Source of the DNA: Planctomycetes bacterium syqfu
GTDB taxonomy: Bacteria > Planctomycetota > Phycisphaerae > Phycisphaerales > Phycisphaeraceae
Assembly: GCA_020974905.1 (NCBI GenBank)
Contig: CP087563.1
Location: forward strand, 2,542,001 to 2,606,000
Length of the DNA stretch: 64,000 bases
Direction of reading: 5' to 3'
Shown here: positions 46,373-55,167 of the stretch, in pieces
Position numbering within the stretch: the first letter of the stretch is position 1
Layout: each line of letters opens with the position of its first letter
Notes under the pieces: model-generated
Seen by the model: the letters and a program-made list of their open reading frames with translations, nothing else
Database searches by the model: none
What the model was told of the DNA's origin: nothing
Translations under genes and position numbers: made by a program

Positions 46373-46513
46373 TTTCTGCTCCTAATTCATAACACCGTAC
46401 AAATACCTTGCAGTCAACCTGCGATGAATTAGTCTCAGAATTTTCGTCCCTTCTTTCACAACCAACTATCTGGGACCAGCTACAATTTCCTCCTTTAACC
46501 GTGGAGGATGATC

Positions 46514-47017
46514 ATGCCTTGGTTCAACAATACAGCTTATCTGAAGATGGTCGATTCCATGGCAATCATCATCGCTCAGTCCTATCAGCTTGCACGCAGT
46601 CGACTGGCATCTGCAAGTTCGCCTGTCATGCGCGCGGTGATACAGCGTGACCAGCTTTTCTCCCAAATTCAATGGCTCAAACGCGAACTCGAAATTCTGC
46701 GCCAGCAACGCGCGGACTGCCCGGCCAACAAGCGACCAGAGTTTTCACCCGGACAAAGGTGGTCATTCTGCAATTGATGAGACAGAGGAATTGGAGTGCC
46801 CCAGTTGCTGCCAGACGTTTCGTTGTGCATCCCAACACGATCCGCAAATGGATCAGAGCCATCGACGGACAAGAAGGTTCCAAGTCGCTTCTGCCTCAGA
46901 TTTCCTGGAACCGCATGGATGATGCGGTTCGTTGGGCAGTACATGAACTACGTCAGTTATGTCCCGATCCTGAAATGGGCACGAGAACCATCGCAACAAT
47001 CCGCTGCGCCGCTACAA
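46514..47017 (+). mobile_element. Truncated, frameshifted transposase (integrase-core type)
   Basis: The ATG at 46514 has GGAGG six bases upstream. The first frame (MPWFNNTAYLKMVDSMAIII, then LFSQIQWLKRELEILRQQ) gives a coiled coil typical of these transposases. Near 46757 the match shifts frame to VVILQLMRQRNWSAPVAARR and HPNTIRKWIRAIDG, a helix-turn-helix. It continues to AVHELRQLCPDPEMGTRTIA and then stops matching where repeat D begins. The DDE catalytic core is absent. It resembles planctomycete IS481/IS3-like integrase-core proteins. The element is dead and is cut exactly at the repeat. Confidence 0.65.
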
Positions 47018-47154
47018 TTGCTGACAAAAGAACTACACCCCAGAAACCAAAACGAATCCCCCTAACTCTCGCCCCGTGCGCAAAATAAACATCGGCTGAC
47101 ATTTGCTGTCAGCCGATGTCAAAGAGCGGGTGAACGGACTGAACCGTCGACAAT
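47018..47154 (-). repeat. Cassette-border repeat, copy D (5'-truncated)
   Basis: Only the hairpin-side two thirds remain: the GACAAAAGAA word, the CCCTAACTCTCGCCCCGTGC block, the hairpin (47089-47119) and the tRNA-like part (47124-47154). The GTGCC boxes are missing and replaced by the transposase remnant. The T-loop has lost one base (ACTGAACC instead of ACTCGAACC). The hairpin shows a compensating base-pair change. It separates the radical SAM island from cassette 4. Confidence 0.85.
47089..47119 (-). terminator. Hairpin of repeat copy D, with a compensatory change
   Basis: The stem is ACATCGGCTGACA with its exact complement TGTCAGCCGATGT. Both arms differ from the other copies at the paired position (A-T swapped to T-A), which keeps 13 perfect pairs. 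It lies about 143 bases after the GH63-like stop on the minus strand and is followed by TTTATTTT. Confidence 0.7.
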
Positions 47155-47261
47155 CTGGCTAATATCCTTCTGAGCCAATTTCAAGCAAGTTTACCGTTGC
47201 CCCTCAAGCACTTCCTACAACCGCGCTTAACTTTGCCGCCAGCTCAACAATTTCTCCTCGA

Positions 47262-48482
47262 CTACGTCAATTCATCAAACCGTCTAGCCATGGCTAGCAT
47301 TGGATTGTGCCCAAGATAATCTGAGCAAGGGCTGTTAAATGGGGAGGTTGGCTTACGTGCAAGAGACAGAGGAGATTGGCCATGCGGGTGATAAAACTCC
47401 CAAATGGTGCCGGTCAAATCGAACTGCCGGGCGGTCTGATCCAATGCGGCCTCCAGTAGTTGTACGGCAGCATGATCCTGCTGATAACGTTGGCAAGCCA
47501 AGGCCGCCCAGTAAGTGATACTGTTCCATGCCGGACCTCGCCACATTCGCATGGTGTAATGTTGATCACAGATTGCCAAAGATGTAATGGGATGCTGAGC
47601 AAAAAAGTGCTCAGGATTTAACAAGTGCTCGTGGATCACTGACATGGCTTGATCATGCGTGGCAGCGCCGACGACCAGAGGCCAGATCCCTTCATGTGAA
47701 AGACATCGTATTTTCGGATCGTTGACCGACCAACTGTCATGGAAGAATCCGGTTTGATGGCTGAATAGTTGATTTTGAATCAGGTCGCGCAATCGCTCGG
47801 CCTGCTGCTGATGTGATATTGCCTCATGTCCCAGTTGGGTCGCCCATCTGGATGCGGTTTCGTAGAGCAGATACAGGTGTGATGTCGCATCAATACATGC
47901 CATCGGCTCAGCAGGCAAATGGATAAATCGCACACCGTCATCAATGCCACTTTCCCATGTCTTGTTGACAATATCCTGATAGTAAAACCCACCATCAATC
48001 GCTTGGCGATATTTTTCAAACCATTGAATCTGACGTTGGAGAACAGCATAACTCTGCTGTAAAAATTCCGGGCCTGCTTGTCCAAGCACCTGATCCACCG
48101 CATAGACCCACACTGGCGGATGACCGGCATGAGGATCCCAGACGCGCGACGTACCGTTAAGCCACAGCGAACCGGGAATCATGCCATTGTCCTGTTGATT
48201 GGCAAAGTAATTTAAAAGCTGATGGCATGCATGCTCGGGTTCAGATGGCATGACATCCAAGACGGCATGAATCAAATCCCAATGCCCGAATGCTGGCCCA
48301 TAGCAATAACCTGGCCCAATCTCTTCCCATGGGTATTCAAGCCATTGACAAGGCGGATGAATGCAGCGTTCATGGAGTTTAGCGACATATTCAAGCATCG
48401 GCCGCCAACTCGGCTTGCCAAGTGTCAAAGTTTCATCGCAGAGTGCCTGTAGTAAATACGTCTTTTCTGAAACTGGCATCAC
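47262..48482 (-). CDS. GH63/GH37-like (clan GH-G) glucosidase
   Basis: 406 residues of an (alpha/alpha)6 toroid. Clan marks are YCYGPAFGHWDLIHAVLD near the start, NKTWESGIDDGVRF (the acid region), and RMWRGPAWNSITYWAALACQ, the W-R-G-P-x-W-x-x-x-x-Y-W motif shared by trehalases, GH63 glucosidases and mannosylglycerate hydrolases. There is no signal peptide. It overlaps the GH10 gene by four bases, so it may trim xylan- or glucan-derived oligosaccharides carrying alpha-linked glucose or mannose. The exact sugar is not readable. Confidence 0.82.
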   Translation of the reverse strand: MMPVSEKTYLLQALCDETLTLGKPSWRPMLEYVAKLHERCIHPPCQWLEYPWEEIGPGYCYGPAFGHWDLIHAVLDVMPSEPEHACHQLLNYFANQQDNGMIPGSLWLNGTSRVWDPHAGHPPVWVYAVDQVLGQAGPEFLQQSYAVLQRQIQWFEKYRQAIDGGFYYQDIVNKTWESGIDDGVRFIHLPAEPMACIDATSHLYLLYETASRWATQLGHEAISHQQQAERLRDLIQNQLFSHQTGFFHDSWSVNDPKIRCLSHEGIWPLVVGAATHDQAMSVIHEHLLNPEHFFAQHPITSLAICDQHYTMRMWRGPAWNSITYWAALACQRYQQDHAAVQLLEAALDQTARQFDLTGTIWEFYHPHGQSPLSLARKPTSPFNSPCSDYLGHNPMLAMARRFDELT

Positions 48483-50314
48483 TGATTATCCTTAAGACGC
48501 AGTTCAAGCACTGCACCGGCATCACCGAGTTTAAAAATTTGCTTAATGCGTTGCCCGTTGTGTGTCGCTGTAACCTGGTAGTCACCTTTGAACCCACGTG
48601 TCTTGATTTGCCCATCGGTACCAGTCATCAGTTCTTTGTCCGTCCACCATTGCCTTAATACCAGTTCTTCATAGACGCGTCCGTTGGGTTTGATGCGCCA
48701 GTGTTTGTCGAACAGGGACGCCTGTTTGTAATACATCTGTCCTTCCCAGAATCCCCAAAACGTGACTGCATTGATCGCGGGATGACTGAAAAAAACGGTC
48801 AGGGCATCGCGTGTGTAATCAGCCTGGAGAGTTTGATCCATCACATTGACGGTGAATTCAGTGACCTGGATTTTAAGTTGATGGGCTGCCAACTGATCGA
48901 GCACTTTGAGCAAACGAGTTGGTGGCGTGAGTTGCGAGCCGAAATGTCCCTGCATACCCATACCATCAAGCGGAGCGTTCTGGAGTTTGAGTTTTGAAAA
49001 CAATTGCTCGTAATAGTCGATCCGTGGCTGATCATTGCCCCCTGCAGCGATAAGGCGATTGTCATTGAGATAAGTCTGAGCCTGGGGATCAGCCTGCTTG
49101 GTTGCCTTGAGCCATTGGGCAACGGCTGTATCACCGATGAGTGTTTGCATCTGGTCACCAAGGTACAATTCATTGACCACATCGTAACAGGACACCTTGC
49201 CGGCATAAGCTCCAACCTGGTTTTGAATATGTGCCAGAAGATATTCCTGTAAAGTCTGAGGGTTGTTATCAAAGCGTTGTTTTATCGAATCGTCATACCG
49301 GTGCCATTCCGGCCAGACAAGGGTATGTCCACGAATCATGATGTCATGGTCGGCCAGCCACTGGACACTGCGATCTGCCAGGTCGCGATAGCGGGGTGTA
49401 TGCCAGTATTTGGGTTTCATCGCTCCTTCGAGTGATGCCATATTAAAGAGCTTGAGAAATGTCTGTTTATATCTGCTGTGATCCGGTTCATCGGTGATTT
49501 CCCACAGCCTGGCACTGTTGAGGACACTGCCAAAACCAAAGGCATGTCGGAGCATCTGCACATGGACCTGGACATCGGGGATGACTTTACCATGCGTGTC
49601 GACCACTTTGATTTGCAGGTCGGCTTTGCGATGTTGTTCGATGCGCTTTTGTGCTTCGTCACGCCATGGCGCATCAGGCTCGCGTCCCAGATAGGTAATT
49701 TGTGTGCTGGGTAATTCTTCGAGCTTTACGGCGTTGTCGAATCGCAACACCTGCAAATCGGCAATTTCAACAACCTGTGGTGCAAAGCCAAAGTTCAATG
49801 CCACGTTCATATCGCCGGCGGATTGTGTCTTTGGGACCTTGGACAAATCCACGCGAAACGGGATATAAAATGCAGTCCAATCCGACCCGACACTGGCTAC
49901 AAACTTGACGGACAGCTGGCGAGGAGGATGAGCCTGGCGAAATTGAAACTTAACCTGTGCTTCACCGCTGTCAGCTTGTGGCTCAATTGCGCGAGCATAG
50001 AAGGTGGCAAGCATGACCTGGCCGTGCTCAACCGTCTGCCGGGTTGGCAAAAGAATCTGCACACGCCAGTCACTGCTTGGACGCTTGATCGTCCTCACGC
50101 GCACCGCTTTGCCAAAGGGCTGACCTTGCACATCGACAATCGTCATTTGCCCATCACCGCGAGCCGGCCCGTTACTCATTTTTAAACCAGTAAGCCAATC
50201 TGCTTCCAAGATATTATGGCTGGCAGGCAAGTTGCCCTGGGACGTTGCACCCAAAGCTGAAAGGCTGAGAAGTAAACTAAGTAATAAGGCAAAATAGAAT
50301 CGTTTGGTATTCAC
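48479..50314 (-). CDS. Secreted GH10 endo-beta-1,4-xylanase with N-terminal binding domain
   Basis: About 611 residues from a GTG at 50314 with AGGA upstream; an in-frame TTG 30 bases earlier is less likely. The signal peptide is RFYFALLLSLLLSLSALGATS. A jelly-roll CBM-like domain (~35-185) precedes the barrel. GH10 marks are FGFGSVLNSARLWE, IRGHTLVWPEWHRYDD, acid/base E382 in YDVVNELYLG and nucleophile E486 in IQVTEFTVNV. The two glutamates are 104 residues apart, as usual in GH10. A small beta domain follows. It cuts xylan outside the cell and heads the enzyme part of cassette 4. Confidence 0.93.
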   Translation of the reverse strand: MNTKRFYFALLLSLLLSLSALGATSQGNLPASHNILEADWLTGLKMSNGPARGDGQMTIVDVQGQPFGKAVRVRTIKRPSSDWRVQILLPTRQTVEHGQVMLATFYARAIEPQADSGEAQVKFQFRQAHPPRQLSVKFVASVGSDWTAFYIPFRVDLSKVPKTQSAGDMNVALNFGFAPQVVEIADLQVLRFDNAVKLEELPSTQITYLGREPDAPWRDEAQKRIEQHRKADLQIKVVDTHGKVIPDVQVHVQMLRHAFGFGSVLNSARLWEITDEPDHSRYKQTFLKLFNMASLEGAMKPKYWHTPRYRDLADRSVQWLADHDIMIRGHTLVWPEWHRYDDSIKQRFDNNPQTLQEYLLAHIQNQVGAYAGKVSCYDVVNELYLGDQMQTLIGDTAVAQWLKATKQADPQAQTYLNDNRLIAAGGNDQPRIDYYEQLFSKLKLQNAPLDGMGMQGHFGSQLTPPTRLLKVLDQLAAHQLKIQVTEFTVNVMDQTLQADYTRDALTVFFSHPAINAVTFWGFWEGQMYYKQASLFDKHWRIKPNGRVYEELVLRQWWTDKELMTGTDGQIKTRGFKGDYQVTATHNGQRIKQIFKLGDAGAVLELRLKDNQ

Positions 50315-50359
50315 GTCTTTTCCTGTCAATTGGTACATATTCAATGAAGCAATAAGCTA

Positions 50360-51136
50360 TTATTTTTCTTTGCGATAGTAATAGCGGACATCCCCGTCTC
50401 GGCCCTGGAACATGGTGTCGTGATCCATGGTGGAGCAATGCATATCCACCCAGAGAATATTCAAACCATCACTATGGCGATCGCTGACGTTATTGGGATA
50501 TTTATCCGGCAAGACCAGTTGTGAATAATGTGCTGCATAGGCCGTGTTGCCTGATTGCTTAACGCCCAGTGAATCACGGTCATCACCATCACCTAGCAGT
50601 GCAGTTAAAGTCGGTTTCAGAAATGTGTCACGTCGTTGACGCAATCGTTCCGGCCCGACAAGCGAACCATCCCCCCAGGTCGAACCCGTCTCCTGGTCGC
50701 CAGCATAGGAATAGTTCCAACCATAACCGCCTTCGGTGTAGCGCTCACGCTCGAATATCAAATCAAATGACGGGCAACGATACACACCCACGGTCAGTGT
50801 TAACGTGTATTGGTAATTGCGATTGTCATAATTCATGTACGATGAAATCTCATCGCGCCACTGCACGGGTTGATCCCAACTGGTTCCCGATTGATGAGAG
50901 CGTGGCAACCAGTCGTTAAAGTCTGAGGCATAAGCAGAACTGGCCACACCCAACTGACGCTGATTGGAAAGACAGGCCACTGTCCGTGAGGCGGCACGTG
51001 CTTTTTGTAATGCCGGAATCAAAATGGAAATAAGCAGCGAAATGATCGAAATCACAACCAACACTTCAATCAGAGTAAATGCCTTTGAAACACTTGGCAT
51101 GGACACACGTATAGCAAGCATCTGTCGATGTTTCAT
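50360..51136 (-). CDS. Prepilin-like protein (pseudopilin), cassette 4
   Basis: 258 residues with a long leader ([19 protein letters not shown]) before [20 protein letters not shown], keeping Glu5. The C-terminal signature is H221-X9-D231-M ([19 protein letters not shown]), a variant of H-X9-DG. The aromatic, basic tail YYYRKEK is unusual. It is 45 bases upstream of the xylanase start and downstream of the LacI gene. Confidence 0.92.
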   Translation of the reverse strand: MKHRQMLAIRVSMPSVSKAFTLIEVLVVISIISLLISILIPALQKARAASRTVACLSNQRQLGVASSAYASDFNDWLPRSHQSGTSWDQPVQWRDEISSYMNYDNRNYQYTLTLTVGVYRCPSFDLIFERERYTEGGYGWNYSYAGDQETGSTWGDGSLVGPERLRQRRDTFLKPTLTALLGDGDDRDSLGVKQSGNTAYAAHYSQLVLPDKYPNNVSDRHSDGLNILWVDMHCSTMDHDTMFQGRDGDVRYYYRKEK

Positions 51137-51180
51137 ATCTTGATCCTATCTGTCACAATCGAGTCTATATTGCTGTCAAC

Positions 51181-52188
51181 TCAGCGCGTTCCGGTATCGG
51201 CTGGACCGGTGGATTGACGTATCTTCAATGTCACGGGCAAGACGACTGGCTCATACATGTCCGGCTGATCCTGCTCAACCATCTCCAATAACTGCTTAAC
51301 CGCATGATCGACCAATGACTGGCTGGGAATGTCCACGACCGTCAAGGGCGGGATGGTGTAGGCGGTCGCAGGTGGATTGTTGAAAGTGGCCACGCTCACA
51401 TCCTCAGGCACGCGAACCTGCCGCTGCCAACAGGCATGTAAAAATGCTGTAGCCAAAGCATCGTTGAACACCACCACTGCTGTGGGGCGAACCGGCAGAT
51501 TGAAAAAATCATCGAACCCTTCTTCAACCGAGCCTCGGATGACTTTGAAATCTTCTTTCCGGACACCTGCTGCAAGGCAGGTTTGTTTGAGCATCGATTC
51601 GCGCATCTGATAACTGTAGTGATTACGTTTGCCATGCGGCTGCATGAATGCGATGCGGCGATGTCCCTGGTCGAGCAGATATTCACCGAGCAACCGAGCC
51701 CCTTGCTGATCATCTGGTCGAGTCGATGCAAAGCCAGACACCGGATTGGTGTTGATCAGGACAGCTGGCAAGTTCGCCTGCTCCAATGCCTCCCGCACCT
51801 GAGGCAGGAGTTTATGCATCACCAGGCAACCATCAAAGCGGCGATCCAATAAGGCTTGAATGCTCCGTGGTGACCCGGCTGGGACATATTGCATTTCGTA
51901 ACCCCGCCCGTGCAATCGATCCGCGAGACGATGAATGATGTCCTGCCAGTGTGCAGACCCAAAAGGCATCGAGTTTTCGTGAAGCAGCCCAATCGTACAG
52001 GTGCTGCCTGAACGCAATGCCCTTGCGCGCCAGTTGGGGCGATATCCCAACTCATTTGCAATAAGACGGATACGATCAGCTCGCTCCCGTGCACTAGGCC
52101 AGGTTTCCTTGCCATCGTTACGGAGAATCCGCCGAACCGTTGCCTCAGAAACCCCTGCTTTTGCTGCAATGTCTTTAATGGTTGCCAT
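51181..52188 (-). CDS. LacI-family regulator of cassette 4
   Basis: 335 residues starting MATIKDIAAKAGVSEATVRR, a textbook LacI HTH. The hinge helix (NWRARALRSG) follows, then a ribose-binding-like effector domain (CTIGLLHENSMPFGS, then AVVVFNDALATAFLHA and VSVATFNNP). It is first in the operon, ahead of the pseudopilin and xylanase. A released xylo-oligosaccharide is a likely inducer (inference). Cassettes 2, 3 and 5 use GntR proteins in this position. Confidence 0.94.
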   Translation of the reverse strand: MATIKDIAAKAGVSEATVRRILRNDGKETWPSARERADRIRLIANELGYRPNWRARALRSGSTCTIGLLHENSMPFGSAHWQDIIHRLADRLHGRGYEMQYVPAGSPRSIQALLDRRFDGCLVMHKLLPQVREALEQANLPAVLINTNPVSGFASTRPDDQQGARLLGEYLLDQGHRRIAFMQPHGKRNHYSYQMRESMLKQTCLAAGVRKEDFKVIRGSVEEGFDDFFNLPVRPTAVVVFNDALATAFLHACWQRQVRVPEDVSVATFNNPPATAYTIPPLTVVDIPSQSLVDHAVKQLLEMVEQDQPDMYEPVVLPVTLKIRQSTGPADTGTR

Positions 52189-52209
52189 CGATCCGAACCC
52201 ATTTTAATC

Positions 52210-52235
52210 TCGTAATCAATTTAACTTCGTAATCA
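52210..52235. promoter_or_regulatory. Direct repeats TCGTAATCA upstream of the cassette 4 LacI gene
   Basis: TCGTAATCA occurs at 52210-52218 and 52227-52235, 17 bp apart, in the short promoter region before the LacI start. They could be half-sites or paired operators. The sequence is AT-rich and the case rests on repetition alone. Confidence 0.35.
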
Positions 52236-52320
52236 TAATAGAAGCCAGTTTCAAGATGTCAATCGAAAATTGTCCAAAGACGATATGAATACTGCATCAA
52301 CAGTCAATTCAACGTTTATT

Positions 52321-52513
52321 GAAGTGCCGAATCCGGTGCCAGAAAAACCGTCCCGGTGCCAGAAGTGGTGCCAAACGTCAGTCTGGGACAGGCGTTTGCT
52401 GTCAAGAATTGACAAAAGGAACACGCATCCAAAACGAGAGCAAATCGCCCTAACTCTCGCTCCGTGCGCCAAATAAACAACGGCTGACATTTGCTGTCAG
52501 CCGTTGTCAAAAG
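52321..52513 (-). repeat. Cassette-border repeat, copy E (tRNA part lost)
   Basis: This copy keeps the GTGCC boxes at its left, the CAGTCTGGGACAGGCG segment, the CCCTAACTCTCGC block and a perfect hairpin (52477-52507). It stops right after the hairpin at AAAGAG; the T-arm and acceptor sequence of the other copies are missing. It separates cassettes 4 and 5, ending 31 bases before the cassette 5 enzyme stop. Confidence 0.85.
52477..52507 (-). terminator. Hairpin of repeat copy E
   Basis: A perfect 13-bp stem with loop GCAAA followed by TTTATTT on the minus strand, only 38 bases after the stop of the cassette 5 secreted gene. This is the best-placed intrinsic terminator in the window. Confidence 0.72.
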
Positions 52514-52544
52514 AGTTCTAATTGATGTTATCTATCGTTTTTGA

Positions 52545-54470
52545 TTAATGATCAGATACACAAAGAATAACAACCTCACCAGCCTTCACCGGGCTCTTAT
52601 AAGCTGATCCTGCCCAGATACCTGGCGTTCCTGCAACAACCTTGACTTGATGATCTGAGAGCCCATGCAACTGTATAAATCCATCGTGTTTCTGTTCGGG
52701 CACTCCTGCCAGGATATATGTCTTACCCTCCAAAGTTCCATGACAGAACATCACATCGCCACTCACCGTCAACTGTCTGAGCCATTGTGGCTTGTCTTGC
52801 CCGGATACAAGTGCAGGCCCAACTTCAGCTAGAATACGTGTATTCTGGTAAAGGTTTTGCTTGATCAATTGCGTATCACCAGAATGCCACAAAAGCGTCG
52901 GCAGCCACCAGTAGAACATTCCCCTGGCACCGTAAATGACAGGCATAAATATCTCGTATCGCAACTCCTCCACCGACGGTACCGTTTCAGACTTGTAGTA
53001 TTTCTGGCCAAATACATGAAAAAGAATTTTCTGCCCCATCCGTGCACGTATTAACTTGGCGGAAACGGGTGTTTTCAAACCTGTCATCAACCCCTCGACG
53101 TGCGGGGCTATTTTCTGATGCGGTACGTCAAAGACGATCCATTGACGATCTGGATCCTTCTGCTTGATAATCTGCCGAGTCGATTCAAATAACGAGAAAG
53201 GTGTATGTCGCATGGAATACATTTCATCAGCTGTATAAAAAAGAACTGATGAATAGCCGCTCACATGTTCAATCCAATCCGTCAATTCGGCAGCCTGGTT
53301 TCTCTTCTCTGTAAAGCGTCTTGGCAAGCCCACCATCGCCTTGACACCCAAATCATCAAATCGCTTGAGCATTTCAAGTAGTTTCTCAAATTCACCAGTG
53401 CGACTTCGAAAGCCTTCAAATGAATAAGAGTGAACCGTGTTAAAGCCATTGTTCTTTAGTTCGTTTACAATCTCATCAGATGTCTTGACAGTCAGACCAT
53501 ACATACCAATCGGAAAGATTGGTACACCATCTTTATCTCGAAAAATTGCAGGCGCAGAAAAGTCAGCGTCTGATGCTCCAAACATTTCCTCTGTATATCT
53601 CTGAATATTCAAATCGGCATGGGCAACGACTGCCTGGTCGGCTTTGTCAACCAAAATCGCATACACTTTACTGTCGCCTGCAGGAAGTAAATTTGATGGG
53701 AACATCATTTTTCCATCGTGACATTCTCCTTCGACGACTTTTCCCTCCGGAGTATATAAACGAGCCACAATGTCGAGCCTGCTCCTCAGGCTTTCTGAAC
53801 AATCAATCTGATAAATAAAATTAATCGTCGGACTTGCAGGCTTTCCGACCAACAATTGATCGTCAGTCGTAACTGGCTGTATTTTAATTGAAGGCTGATA
53901 GTTTGCTAATTTTTCCGGATCAATGTCTGTCGGCTTTAACAACACGTCATCATAATCAATTCTCTTTGTTGATCTATTTTGGACATAAATTGCAGCTTTA
54001 CTCGTATCAGCCGATTTGGGAACCTGGAAATACTTTTTTTTCTTGCTCCATTGCATAACAGGCGGGTGATAGATCGAGCGATACAATGGGCCTGATCCTG
54101 TCAATAATATATCACCCGAAAAATCCGAGCTTGGTTCAGTGCGATACCTGAAACTCAGCTCATAGACTTTTCCCGGGACCAGATCAACTTCCTGGATCAG
54201 CCTAGCCTGAAGCAGAAAGTCAGGCTTGAGAAATTTGATGCTCAGGTAATCGTTGCCTTTCTCGTTTTTGATCAAAACCTCGGCTTTGGCGCCGGGCATC
54301 TGCACACTTCTGGTCCACCCCTCGGGAACACTTTTATTTTCGGAAATGTCAAAGCTGCCGTTAACAACGACACTTTCACCATAGGTCACTTCTGCTGCTG
54401 CAACATGCGCCGTCGCAGAATAAAAAGCCAATACGACAGCCACAACCTTTAACAACTGGCCCACATCCAT
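52545..54470 (-). CDS. Secreted TIM-barrel glycoside-hydrolase-like protein, cassette 5
   Basis: 641 residues. The signal peptide is LLKVVAVVLAFYSATAHVAAA. A jelly-roll binding domain (~30-185, VVVNGSFDISENKSVPEGW) and an Ig-like domain (~195-300) precede a TIM barrel (~315-560). The barrel has FPIGMYGLTVKTSDEIVNEL, NGFNTVHSYSFEG and SSVLFYTADEMY, with acidic residues where clan-A enzymes place the acid/base. ARGMFYWWLPTLLWHSGD lies near its end, followed by a small beta domain. A strong Shine-Dalgarno (AAGGAG) precedes the ATG. The GH family is not certain. It is the only enzyme of cassette 5. Confidence 0.65.
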   Translation of the reverse strand: MDVGQLLKVVAVVLAFYSATAHVAAAEVTYGESVVVNGSFDISENKSVPEGWTRSVQMPGAKAEVLIKNEKGNDYLSIKFLKPDFLLQARLIQEVDLVPGKVYELSFRYRTEPSSDFSGDILLTGSGPLYRSIYHPPVMQWSKKKKYFQVPKSADTSKAAIYVQNRSTKRIDYDDVLLKPTDIDPEKLANYQPSIKIQPVTTDDQLLVGKPASPTINFIYQIDCSESLRSRLDIVARLYTPEGKVVEGECHDGKMMFPSNLLPAGDSKVYAILVDKADQAVVAHADLNIQRYTEEMFGASDADFSAPAIFRDKDGVPIFPIGMYGLTVKTSDEIVNELKNNGFNTVHSYSFEGFRSRTGEFEKLLEMLKRFDDLGVKAMVGLPRRFTEKRNQAAELTDWIEHVSGYSSVLFYTADEMYSMRHTPFSLFESTRQIIKQKDPDRQWIVFDVPHQKIAPHVEGLMTGLKTPVSAKLIRARMGQKILFHVFGQKYYKSETVPSVEELRYEIFMPVIYGARGMFYWWLPTLLWHSGDTQLIKQNLYQNTRILAEVGPALVSGQDKPQWLRQLTVSGDVMFCHGTLEGKTYILAGVPEQKHDGFIQLHGLSDHQVKVVAGTPGIWAGSAYKSPVKAGEVVILCVSDH

Positions 54471-54513
54471 TCTCCTTCATATTCAAAGCACTACAGAAAT
54501 AACAGAACAACAC

Positions 54514-55137
54514 TCAGGGCAAAGCCCACACCCAATTACTTCCACCCTCTTCGGGCAGTCCACTTGCCTCAATACGTGGTGCTGTTTGGACGTGTGTATC
54601 CAGAAAGAGAACGTTGGTTCTACCGTTGTGTGGGAAATTGATATAAAATTGATTTTTAGCTATATAATAATTATGCCATGTCGAGGTACTTGAATACGAG
54701 GTCGCTTCACCAGCATTGACTACCATGCTATGAGAATGAACCAGAGCATCTATTTTAATCCGCGGTCCTGGATTCCATCCGGACGTAAATTTACGGCCAA
54801 ACTCTTGGTTCCACCCGTAATTGGCTGTATTGTTTCCAGCACCGGTCACGGCTACTGTGCATTTAAGACGGTTACGTAAGTCATCGACATAATCGGACAA
54901 CATTTCATACCAATAGGTCCCGGCATCATAGGCTGGTGGAACCCACCCATTATAATCGTTGATATAGGACGCGCCTGTTTGTCCAACCTGTCGAAGTGAT
55001 GCCGAACACTTGATTTGATTGGCAGCCATCCGGGCATTTTTCAATGCAGGAAGCAGTATTGAAATAAGCAAAGATATAATGGATATCACTACCAGAAGCT
55101 CAATCAATGTAAAGCCATTTTCCTTGTTCTTACTCAT
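54514..55137 (-). CDS. Prepilin-like protein (pseudopilin), cassette 5
   Basis: About 207 residues from the ATG at 55137 (MSKNKENG before [20 protein letters not shown], with TAAGGAAT upstream). An in-frame start 27 bases earlier would give an unusually long leader. The C-terminal signature is H170-X9-D180-T ([19 protein letters not shown]). It lies 30 bases after the regulator's stop and 43 bases before the enzyme start, forming a three-gene operon. Confidence 0.92.
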   Translation of the reverse strand: MSKNKENGFTLIELLVVISIISLLISILLPALKNARMAANQIKCSASLRQVGQTGASYINDYNGWVPPAYDAGTYWYEMLSDYVDDLRNRLKCTVAVTGAGNNTANYGWNQEFGRKFTSGWNPGPRIKIDALVHSHSMVVNAGEATSYSSTSTWHNYYIAKNQFYINFPHNGRTNVLFLDTHVQTAPRIEASGLPEEGGSNWVWALP

Positions 55138-55167
55138 TGTTTTATTCCTTACAAATATTTTCACAGA

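Noticed and set aside
52251-52490. Short minus-strand frames within repeat copies (also at 56501-56719, 22228-22461 and 43171-43464) with similar translations
   Set aside because: They are translations of the conserved repeat in different frames. The frame differs between copies, and changes do not favour silent positions, so they are not genes.
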